Origin: Pseudonocardia parietis
GTDB taxonomy: Bacteria; Actinomycetota; Actinomycetes; Mycobacteriales; Pseudonocardiaceae
DNA: 64,000 bases
Direction of reading: 5' to 3'
NCBI RefSeq assembly: GCF_017876315.1
Contig: NZ_JAGINU010000001.1
Span: 1,612,001-1,676,000 of the forward strand
The position numbers and the translations under genes are program-made. The notes below the pieces were generated by a model. The model was not told the DNA's origin. It made no database searches and saw only the letters and a program-made list of their open reading frames with translations. This document shows, in pieces, positions 1 through 7,048 of the stretch. Position 1 is the stretch's first letter; each line of letters opens with the position of its first letter.

Positions 1-572
<572 letters not shown>

Positions 573-573
<1 letters not shown>

Positions 574-595
574 GTGGTACCGGCTCGGTACCACC
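573..595. promoter_or_regulatory. Perfect 10-bp palindrome between guaB and the antitoxin gene
   Basis: GGTGGTACCG (573-582), a 3-base spacer and CGGTACCACC (586-595) form a perfect inverted repeat. It begins at the last base of the guaB stop codon and ends 11 bases before the antitoxin start. It could be an operator for autoregulation by the ribbon-helix-helix antitoxin, or a compact hairpin terminating guaB. No T tract follows, so I slightly favour the operator. Confidence 0.5.
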
Positions 596-606
596 GCTGC
601 GTGGCC

Positions 607-807
607 ATGAACGTGCGCTTCACGGACGAGGAGACCGAACAGCTGCGAGAGCGTGCCCGGGTCGAGGGGCGCTCCATGGGCGAGGTCACGCGGACCGCGG
701 TACGTGAGTACCTGCAACGGCAGGGCCATCGCGACCGGGTCGCCGACGTCCTGGCCGAACTGGCCCCGCGCCGGCGTGATCTGCTCCGCAGGTTGGGCGA
801 GGCCTGA
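607..807 (+). CDS. Ribbon-helix-helix antitoxin (CopG/Arc type) of a Doc-type TA pair
   Basis: A 66-residue protein. The N-terminal strand and two helices (MNVRFTDEETEQLRERARVE, then GRSMGEVTRTAVREYLQ) have the pattern of the ribbon-helix-helix DNA-binding fold. The charged C-terminal half (ADVLAELAPRRRDLLRRL) is the kind of tail that binds and neutralises the toxin. The ATG at 607 is preferred over upstream starts because it begins exactly at the RHH strand and lies just after the 573-595 palindrome. It overlaps the beginning of a Doc/Fic toxin frame, the usual antitoxin-toxin order. The toxin is frameshifted, so this antitoxin may be an orphan. Confidence 0.8.
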   Translation: MNVRFTDEETEQLRERARVEGRSMGEVTRTAVREYLQRQGHRDRVADVLAELAPRRRDLLRRLGEA

Positions 808-1192
808 CCGAGTACCTCACGCTCGACCCCCTACCGCAGATCGCCGAGGCCGCGATCGACGGTGATGTCCAGGCCCGTGACCACGGTCTGCTGGAACCCG
901 CCGTCGTCCGGCCCGGACCACGGTGTTCGGGTCCGACGCGTACCCGACTCTCGCGGAGAAGGCCGCCGCGCTACTGGAGTCACTGGTGCGCAACCACGCG
1001 CTCGTCGACGGGAACAAGCGACTCGGCCGGCTCGCGACGGAGACCTTTCTCGCGCTCAACGACGTGCACGTGAGTGCGGACGACGATGTGCTCTTCAACC
1101 TGGTCATCGGTGTGGCCGAGGGGCGGTTTCCCGGGGTGCTCGCGCCGGCCGCCGCCATCGCGGATCTCACCAGCCCGGGGACGGGCCGGTGA
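804..1192 (+). pseudogene. doc: Doc/Fic-family toxin, broken by a frameshift
   Basis: Translation from 804 gives the typical start of a Doc toxin (TEYLTLDPLPQIAEAAIDG, then RDHGLLEPAVVRPG). At about 912-917 the match moves to another frame and continues TTVFGSDAYPTLAEKAAALL, then NHALVDGNKR, the Fic/Doc active-site motif with its catalytic histidine, ending at a TGA at 1190-1192. One base appears to be missing. The first codon next to the antitoxin stop is CTG, not ATG or GTG. Doc kinases inactivate EF-Tu in intact pairs. The remaining frame from 923 (89 residues) keeps the active site but lacks the N-terminus. Real decay is likely; a sequencing error is possible. Confidence 0.8.
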
Positions 1193-3658
1193 CGGACCGC
1201 GCTCGGCTCGGGGCCTAGGCTGTGCTCCGTGCGTGACCTCGTGGAGATCGGGATGGGCCGAGAGGCCCGGCGTGCGTACGACCTCGACCAGATCGAGATC
1301 GTGCCGTCGCGCCGGACCCGCAGTTCCCAGGCGGTGTCGACCGCATGGCAGCTGGATGCCTACCGCTTCGACATCCCGTTGATGACCCATCCGACGGATG
1401 CGGTGGTGTCGCCGTCGTCGGCCGTGCGGGTCGGCGAGCTCGGCGGCCTGGGGGTGCTGAACGCCGAAGGCCTGTGGGCCCGGCACGCCGACGCCGAGGG
1501 GGCGCTCGCGAAGGTCCTCGAGGCCGCCGCCGGGGACGAGCCCGACTCGGCGCTGGCGATGCTGCAGGAGCTCCACCAGGCCCCCATCCGGGAGGACCTG
1601 ATCGCCGAGGCACTGCGCCCGCTGCGCGAGGGCTCGCACACGGTCGCCGCCCGGGTGAGCCCGCAGCGCGCCCGGGAACTCACCCCCGCGCTGCTCGCCG
1701 CCGGCGTCGAGGTGCTCGTCGTGCAGGGCACGATCATCTCCGCGGAGCACGTCTCGGCCGTGCCCGAGCCGACCCCGGAGCCGCTCAACCTCAAGGACTT
1801 CATCGCCGACCTGGACGTTCCGGTCGTCGCCGGGGGGGTCGGTGACTACCGCACCGCGCTGCACCTCATGCGGACCGGAGCGGCCGGCGTCATCGTCGGG
1901 TACGGGCAGTCCACCGCCACGACCACCGACGAGGTGCTCGGCGTCGGTGTGCCGATGGCGACCGCGATCGTCGACGCCGCCGCGGCCCGCCGTGACTACC
2001 TGGACGAGACCGGCGGCCGCTACGTCCACGTGATCGCCGACGGCGGCATCGGAACGTCCGGCGACATCGCCCGCGCGGTGGCCTGCGGCGCCGACGCCGT
2101 GATGCTCGGCGAGCAGCTCGCCGAGGCGGCCGAGTCCCCGGCCGGCGGGCTGTACTGGACCTCGTCCGCGGCGCACCCGTCGCTGCCGCGCTCCGAGATC
2201 ACCGGCCTGGCGCGTTCCGGCCGCTCCCTGGAGCAGGTGCTGTTCGGGCCGACCGACAGCCCGTACGGGACGACGAACCTGTTCGGCGCGCTGCGCCGGG
2301 CGATGGCCAAGACCGGCTACTCCGACCTCAAGGAGTTCCAGCGGGTCGGGCTCAACCTGCGGACCTGACGCCACGCCCTGACCAGCTGTTCCCCGGTCGG
2401 GCTCACCTCCTAGCGGGGTGGCATCGAACTCTTGCGGTCGCACTGCGGTCGCATCCCGCAGCCGGGCCTCGTTCTTGTGCTCGGCGGCGACGGCGTCAAG
2501 CGCCGCGCCGAGGGCGTCGGTTGCGGCGTGCGCGGCCTCCACGGTGAGGTGGCCGTACAGCTCGGCGGTGGTCGAGAGTTTGCTGTGCCGCAGGATCTTG
2601 GACACCAGAGCCAGCGGCACCCCGTTGGTGATCATCAGAGTGGCGGCCAGGTGCCGCAGGTCGTGCAGTCGGACCCGACGCAGGCCGGCCGCCTTCGTCA
2701 GTGCGTGGAAGGTGTAGAGGACTCCCTCCGGGCGCAGCGGCTTCCCGTTCTCCCGGGCGAATACCAGGTCGCCGTCCTCGTACGCGTCGGCCCACAGCGC
2801 GCGCTCGGCCAGCTGCGCAGCCTGGTGCGCGCGCAGTGCCGCGGTGACCCGGGTCGAGAGGCCCACGCCGGTCGCGGAGCCCTTGGTCTTCGGGGTGCCG
2901 AACCGGATGTGCCCGTCGATGTCGGTCATCGTGCGGCGCACGTGCAGGATGCGCCCGTCCAGGTCGACGTCGCACCATCGCAACGCGAGGGCTTCGCCGC
3001 GGCGCAGCCCACACCCGATCAGCACCTCGAAGAGCGCGGAGAGGCGGTGGTCGGCCGTGTGGTCGAGGAAGGTGATCGCCTCGGTCGCTGACCAGGGGCT
3101 GCGCTCCTCACGGCCCTCCGGCGGTAGCGGGGCGTGCTTGGCGACGTTGTGCGAGAGCCGGCGGGTCTTCACCGCGTGGGTCAGGGCGGAGGACAGTACG
3201 GCCACGCACCTACGGACGGTCGGCGCGCCGCGGCCGGCGGCCTCCATGTCGGAGATCAGCCGCGACACGTGGTTGTGGGTCAGCCGCTCGAGCCGGATCG
3301 CGCCCAGCGCGGGGATCAGGTCGCCCTCGATGTACTCGGAGTACGTGTGGAGGGTCTTCGGCTTGAGGTCGTGGCGCTTGTCGTGCAGGAACGTCCGGAG
3401 CCAGTCCGCGACCAGCTCGGAGTCGTTCACGGTGACGCCCTGGCCGTGCCGGGACCGGACGTCGTCAAGTGCGGCCGTGGCTGCCTTGCGGGTCGACCAA
3501 CGGTGGCGGCGCATGGTCTTGCGGCGGCCGTCGAGGGACGGCAGGTCGACGGCGAACCCCCACCGTCCGTGCTTGCCGTCCGCGGCGAGCTGCGGGCACC
3601 GCTTACCCAGCTCCTTGCCCTGCGCGTCGCGGCAGGGGCATCGGCATGTGGGGGGCAC
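980..3658 (-). CDS. int: Tyrosine integrase of the island, with a 3' end altered by integration
   Basis: Residues 1-430 form a tyrosine recombinase. There is a cysteine-containing N-terminal arm domain (PPTCRCPCRDAQGKELGKRC), a SAM-like core-binding domain (about 80-175) and a catalytic domain with R220, K259, H332-x-x-R335, H358 and nucleophile Y368 (ELYGHL). The catalytic set is complete. The frame then passes through the attachment repeat (residues about 431-443) and stays open through the antisense strand of guaB3 and the Doc remnant to 980, giving 892 codons. In the inferred circular form the same frame would join the right end of the island and stop at 28164, giving 463 residues. The conserved protein is about 2370-3658; the rest is an integration by-product. 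The gene is transcribed out of the island towards guaB3. Confidence 0.88.
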   Translation of the reverse strand: MPPTCRCPCRDAQGKELGKRCPQLAADGKHGRWGFAVDLPSLDGRRKTMRRHRWSTRKAATAALDDVRSRHGQGVTVNDSELVADWLRTFLHDKRHDLKPKTLHTYSEYIEGDLIPALGAIRLERLTHNHVSRLISDMEAAGRGAPTVRRCVAVLSSALTHAVKTRRLSHNVAKHAPLPPEGREERSPWSATEAITFLDHTADHRLSALFEVLIGCGLRRGEALALRWCDVDLDGRILHVRRTMTDIDGHIRFGTPKTKGSATGVGLSTRVTAALRAHQAAQLAERALWADAYEDGDLVFARENGKPLRPEGVLYTFHALTKAAGLRRVRLHDLRHLAATLMITNGVPLALVSKILRHSKLSTTAELYGHLTVEAAHAATDALGAALDAVAAEHKNEARLRDATAVRPQEFDATPLGGEPDRGTAGQGVASGPQVEPDPLELLEVGVAGLGHRPAQRAEQVRRPVRAVGRPEQHLLQGAAGTRQAGDLGARQRRVRRGRGPVQPAGRGLGRLGELLAEHHGVGAAGHRAGDVAGRSDAAVGDHVDVAAAGLVQVVTAGRGGVDDRGRHRHTDAEHLVGGRGGGLPVPDDDAGRSGPHEVQRGAVVTDPPGDDRNVQVGDEVLEVERLRGRLGHGRDVLRGDDRALHDEHLDAGGEQRGGEFPGALRAHPGGDRVRALAQRAQCLGDQVLPDGGLVELLQHRQRRVGLVPGGGLEDLRERPLGVGVPGPQAFGVQHPQAAELADPHGRRRRHHRIRRMGHQRDVEAVGIQLPCGRHRLGTAGPARRHDLDLVEVVRTPGLSAHPDLHEVTHGAQPRPRAERGPSPARPRAGEIRDGGGRREHPGKPPLGHTDDQVEEHIVVRTHVHVVEREKGLRREPAESLVPVDERVVAHQ
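1229..2368 (+). CDS. guaB3: GuaB3 family IMP dehydrogenase-related protein; its 3' end is the island integration site
   Basis: A 379-residue protein from a GTG start. The N-terminus (VEIGMGREARRAYDLDQIEI, then VPSRRTRSS and VSTAWQLDAYRFDIPLMTHP) is characteristic of the GuaB3 subfamily, which keeps the IMPDH barrel but lacks CBS domains. Barrel phosphate-site segments are HVIADGGIGTSGDIARAVA and GADAVMLGEQLAEAAESP. In mycobacteria GuaB3 is a guaB2 paralogue of uncertain role; a cyanobacterial member has been reported active as IMPDH. The last 14 codons (2327-2368) are duplicated at 28224-28265. The integrated element therefore supplies or preserves an intact gene end, as is usual for elements using a gene's 3' end as attB. 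Confidence 0.92.
   Translation: MRDLVEIGMGREARRAYDLDQIEIVPSRRTRSSQAVSTAWQLDAYRFDIPLMTHPTDAVVSPSSAVRVGELGGLGVLNAEGLWARHADAEGALAKVLEAAAGDEPDSALAMLQELHQAPIREDLIAEALRPLREGSHTVAARVSPQRARELTPALLAAGVEVLVVQGTIISAEHVSAVPEPTPEPLNLKDFIADLDVPVVAGGVGDYRTALHLMRTGAAGVIVGYGQSTATTTDEVLGVGVPMATAIVDAAAARRDYLDETGGRYVHVIADGGIGTSGDIARAVACGADAVMLGEQLAEAAESPAGGLYWTSSAAHPSLPRSEITGLARSGRSLEQVLFGPTDSPYGTTNLFGALRRAMAKTGYSDLKEFQRVGLNLRT
2327..2369. repeat. Left attachment repeat of the island (guaB3 3' end)
   Basis: The stretch 2330-2369 matches 28227-28266 at 38 of 40 bases. The first 23 bases (2330-2352) are identical and are the probable crossover core. The codon before it (2327-2329, CTC) is CTG in the other copy. 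Both copies encode LKEFQRVGLNLRT followed by TGA, and all three base differences within the 14 codons are synonymous. The spacing of the two copies is 25,897 bp. This repeat also lies inside the 3' part of the integrase frame on the other strand. Confidence 0.93.
2433..2453. repeat. Left paired 10-bp repeat, candidate integrase arm site
   Basis: TGCGGTCGCA occurs twice, 11 bp apart (2433-2442 and 2444-2453), about 80 bp inside the left attachment core. The same pair with the same spacing is found near the right end at 28100-28120. Direct short repeats flanking the core are typical of arm-type binding sites for tyrosine integrases or of excisionase sites. The left pair lies within the coding tail of the integrase. 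Confidence 0.6.
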
Positions 3659-4030
3659 CGCTGAGCAGGGAGTGATACCCGAAGGTCGTCTGGTCGGACA
3701 CAGGTCGCATGGCCGCGACGGTTCTGTCGCGGCGCGCGCTGCGGGGTGGTGCCAGCCAACCGCAGCGGGTGGCCAGAGTGCTGGCCGACCGCCGCCCCGC
3801 GAGCCGGTCGCATAGAGCCGCGGTCACCTCACCACCTAGCCAATGTCCGACGACTACCGCGTGCTGGGGTCGGAGGACTCAGTGCACTGCAGATGACCGG
3901 TGGGTTCGACCGCGCTGCCGCACGGTGCGGTGAGACAGCACGAGATCTACTATATCGACGGCGTATGACGTCCACGTGGTTCGCGTCGGACCGGGTGCTC
4001 CCCGCTGCGTCGGATTCTCGGTGGTCCGCA
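3659..4030. other. Intergenic region between the integrase start and the IclR stop
   Basis: This 372-bp region holds no convincing gene. It is the expected place for an excisionase gene and integrase promoter, but I see no MerR/AlpA-like small reading frame. The least G+C-rich patch is near 3940-3965, where TATAGT on the minus strand (3954-3949) could be a -10 element for leftward transcription. No good -35 element accompanies it. Confidence 0.4.
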
Positions 4031-5251
4031 TCATGCGTCGCACAACGGATCTCGATCGGCTGAACGCCGCATCACCGGCGCCGCCCTGCCCGTCCCAGCG
4101 GTCACCGCGCCGATCTCACGCTCCGCGTGCTCGCTTGCCGCTTCGAGGGCCTCCCGATAGAGGGGGAGGTCGTTGCGGGAGAAGCGGCGGCTCGGCACCG
4201 CGACACCGATGCCGGCGACCGGCCGGCCCCACGGGTCGCAGACGCATAGAGCGGCGCCACTGGCTCCCTGGATCCCTTCCTCGACGGTCGTCTCAAACCC
4301 GTGCTGGCGCACGACCGAGAGCCGCCGTTTCAGCGACCGCAACGAGTTCACGCGGGTGGCCCGCCACGGCGGCAGGCCCGCCACGTGGATGTCGTCTACC
4401 CGGCGGTTCGGCAACCGGGCGAGGAGTGCTCGGCCGCTGGCCGTGGCGTGGGCCGGGATCGTCGTCCACCGATCGTGCGCAACGGCGTCCGCCGTGGAAC
4501 CGGGCAGACCCCACAGCAGGCGGAGCAGCGGACCGTTGCGGAGCCAGAGGTGCACCGTCTCGCCGAGCCGGTCGCCGAGGTCGTCCGCGATCGGGATGAG
4601 GATCCCCCGCAGCGCGGCGGGAGTCAGCTCGACGTCGCGGGGCCCGGCCAGCGCGGCACCGGCGTGGTAGCGCCGGTCATGGCCCTGCTCCACGACTCCT
4701 TCCACTCGCAGCGTCGCGAGCAGGCGGTGTGCGGTCGCCGCCGTGGTGCCGAGCAGGGCGGCGGCGTCGGCCACCGACAGCTCCCGTCCCGCGGCGACGG
4801 CGGCGACCAGTACCAGCGCCCGGTGGACCGACTCCAACGGCGGATCGCTTTGCCGCGGTACCGCGTGCGGCACCGGTTCCCGGTGATAACCCCTGTCCCC
4901 GGCCCGGGCCGCGAAGCCGTCGTGGACCAGCGCCGTCAGCAGCCGGTGTGCGGTCGCAGGCGGTACCTCGAGCCGGGTGGCGGCGGCCCGGACCGTGAGC
5001 TCGCGGCTCTGGCCCAGTAGGCGCAGCAGCTCACAGGCCCGACGCACTGACAGCAGGAGCTGCCCCGGCGCCGGCTGATCCACGGCGGGCCGGGGACCCG
5101 GCAGCGACATCGCTCCCGTCCCGGCGGCGGAAATGGATACCTCGGGGGCGGATGGTCGACAACGCAGCTCCATCGATGGATCCCTCGGTGATGCCGGCGG
5201 ATCGGCCGGGGCCGCCGGACGCGGCGTGGCTGGGGTGGATACGCGGCGCAC
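4031..5251 (-). CDS. IclR-type regulator with two tandem winged-helix domains
   Basis: A 406-residue predicted regulator. A disordered Pro/Ala-rich N-terminus (about 1-65) is followed by two similar winged-helix modules: about 68-122 (LSVRRACELLRLLG, recognition helix PPATAHRLLTALV) and about 140-200 (ESVHRALVLVAAVA, recognition helix TAATAHRLLATLR). A single IclR effector domain follows (about 205-395, with TIPAHATASGRALLARLP and EGIQGASGAALCV). Usual IclR proteins have one HTH and about 250 residues. It lies 27 bp downstream of hyuB on the same strand and so is probably the last gene of that operon, controlling it in response to a small carbon or nitrogen compound. The start is uncertain; internal ATG codons at residues 27 or 48 would give a shorter N-terminus. 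Confidence 0.82.
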   Translation of the reverse strand: MRRVSTPATPRPAAPADPPASPRDPSMELRCRPSAPEVSISAAGTGAMSLPGPRPAVDQPAPGQLLLSVRRACELLRLLGQSRELTVRAAATRLEVPPATAHRLLTALVHDGFAARAGDRGYHREPVPHAVPRQSDPPLESVHRALVLVAAVAAGRELSVADAAALLGTTAATAHRLLATLRVEGVVEQGHDRRYHAGAALAGPRDVELTPAALRGILIPIADDLGDRLGETVHLWLRNGPLLRLLWGLPGSTADAVAHDRWTTIPAHATASGRALLARLPNRRVDDIHVAGLPPWRATRVNSLRSLKRRLSVVRQHGFETTVEEGIQGASGAALCVCDPWGRPVAGIGVAVPSRRFSRNDLPLYREALEAASEHAEREIGAVTAGTGRAAPVMRRSADRDPLCDA

Positions 5252-5278
5252 CGCCCCGTCCGGCGCGCCGGACGCCGG

Positions 5279-7048
5279 TCAGCTCACCGCCGCCCGCCGC
5301 GCACGGGTCGCCTCCTCGTCGAGGACGCCGTCCGCCGTCACCACCACACCGTAGTGTTGACGGGCTGCGGCGGCGGAGACGTAGCCGTACCGGACCTCCT
5401 GCGCCACCCGCTCGGCGGGCCGCTCCCGGGGATCGCCGAATCCGCCACCACCTCCGGCGATCTGCCGGTAGACGGTGCCCGCCCCGATCCCGGTGACGAG
5501 TTCCTTGTTCCGGGGGACGTGCGAGCTCCCGTCCGGGTACAGCAGCTCGATCCGGTTGACCGCGCCGGGTCGACCCCCGTTGACCCCCTGCGCCGCACAG
5601 GACTCGGAGTCACCGTCGCCGAAGATGCTCGCCTGGATCCCGCTCGCCAGGAACCGGAGGTCCGAATGGACCCCGAGCCCGCCGCGCCATCGGCCGGCGC
5701 CTGCCGAGTCGGTGGCGTACTCGAACGTCTCGACCAGGATCGGGGTCATGATCTCGAGCATCTCCGGGTCCTGGGCGCCCAGGGCACCACCGGAGGCGAT
5801 CAGCCCGACGTGATCGTATCCGTCGGCGCCCCAGGTTCCACCGCCTCCGCCCTTCGACGCGTTGATCAGGATGTCGACGAACGGCTCCGCGGTGCGGTGG
5901 TCCCGGCCGTTCACGATGGAGCACAGCAGCGGGTTCCATCCCGCGGTCACCCGCTCCGGCAGTGCCTCGGCGAGCGCCGTCATGATGGCGGTGCACACTT
6001 GGTCGGACAGATGGTTACCGAACCCGGTAGCCGCCGGGAACCGGGCGTTCAGGAACGAGCCCTCCGGGACGTCGATGTCGATGCACCTCATGATCCCGTC
6101 GTTGTGCGGGATGTCGATGTCCGCCAGCATGAAGAAGGTGATCATGACCGAGGACAGCGTCACGGCGAGCGGGGCGTTGACGTAACCGGGTGACTGCGGG
6201 TCGGTCCCGGTGAAGTCGAACGAGATCCGTTCGCCGTCCACCACGATCCGGACGTGCAGAGTCAGGGTCGTGCCCGGGGTGATCCCGTCGTAGTCCACGG
6301 TGGCGCTGCCGCGGTACTCGCCGTCGGGGATGCCACGCACGACCTGCCGGGTCATCGCCTCTGCCGAGTCGAGCATGCTGTCGACGATCGATCGGAAGGT
6401 CTCGACCGAGTAGCGGTCGATCAGCTCCCGCAGCTCCCGCTCGCCGACCGTGCAGGCTCCGATCATGGCCTGCACGTCGTCCTCGACGGACGGGAGCCGG
6501 ACGTTGGCGAACACCAGCTCCCAGACGTCCTCCCGGACTCGGCCGCCCTCGACGAGCTTGACCGCCGTGAGCCGCATGGCCTCCTGCCAGATGTCGGTGG
6601 CCGCGGGGTTGTAGGACCCGGGGACAGCGCCGCCGACATCGGACTGGTGTGCCGTGATCATCACCCAGGCGACGTGCTCGCCACTATGGAAGACCGGCCG
6701 GATGATCTTCCAGTCGGCGGGCTGGTTACCGCCGGTGAAGGGATCGTTGTGCAGGATGATGTCACCATCGAGCACCCGGCCACGGAACTTCGCAGCGACG
6801 TGCTGCATCGTCGGGGCGGCGGCGTAGCCGAGGATCGGGATGTACTCGGTCTGCTCGATCAAGCGGCCGCCGGCGTCGTAGATGCCCAGGGAGAAGTCGC
6901 GTCCCTCGACCAGCAGTGGCGAGCGGGCGCTGCGTTCCACCACCACACCCATCCGCTCGCCGATCGACTTGATCCGGTTGGCGACGACGGAGACCAGGAT
7001 CGGGCTCAGCGGCGTGCCCCCGGTTCCGTCCGGTGCCTGCGTGCTCAT
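5279..7048 (-). CDS. hyuB: HyuB-type hydantoinase/5-oxoprolinase beta component, copy 1
   Basis: A 589-residue member of the hydantoinase B/oxoprolinase family (N-methylhydantoinase, 5-oxoprolinase C-terminal half, acetone carboxylase alpha). Family segments seen include LHNDPFTGGNQPADWKIIRP, then AHQSDVGGAVPGSYNPAATD, then DFTGTDPQSPGYVNAPLAVT, FPAATGFGNHLSDQV and SDSAGAGRWRGGLGV, and the glycine-rich end IAGGGGGFGDPRERP. With its HyuA partner it is expected to open a cyclic amide ring in an ATP-dependent reaction. Its ATG overlaps the hyuA stop codon (ATGA at 7048-7045), so the two are translationally coupled. The exact substrate cannot be read from the sequence. Confidence 0.9.
   Translation of the reverse strand: MSTQAPDGTGGTPLSPILVSVVANRIKSIGERMGVVVERSARSPLLVEGRDFSLGIYDAGGRLIEQTEYIPILGYAAAPTMQHVAAKFRGRVLDGDIILHNDPFTGGNQPADWKIIRPVFHSGEHVAWVMITAHQSDVGGAVPGSYNPAATDIWQEAMRLTAVKLVEGGRVREDVWELVFANVRLPSVEDDVQAMIGACTVGERELRELIDRYSVETFRSIVDSMLDSAEAMTRQVVRGIPDGEYRGSATVDYDGITPGTTLTLHVRIVVDGERISFDFTGTDPQSPGYVNAPLAVTLSSVMITFFMLADIDIPHNDGIMRCIDIDVPEGSFLNARFPAATGFGNHLSDQVCTAIMTALAEALPERVTAGWNPLLCSIVNGRDHRTAEPFVDILINASKGGGGGTWGADGYDHVGLIASGGALGAQDPEMLEIMTPILVETFEYATDSAGAGRWRGGLGVHSDLRFLASGIQASIFGDGDSESCAAQGVNGGRPGAVNRIELLYPDGSSHVPRNKELVTGIGAGTVYRQIAGGGGGFGDPRERPAERVAQEVRYGYVSAAAARQHYGVVVTADGVLDEEATRARRAAVS

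Noticed and set aside
980..2369. Treating the antisense part of the integrase frame as a true functional domain
   Set aside because: It is simply the reverse complement of guaB3 and the Doc remnant. The protein family ends near residue 430-460.
2327..2369. Attachment site in a tRNA gene
   Set aside because: I found no tRNA-like fold at either border; the repeat is protein-coding and belongs to guaB3.
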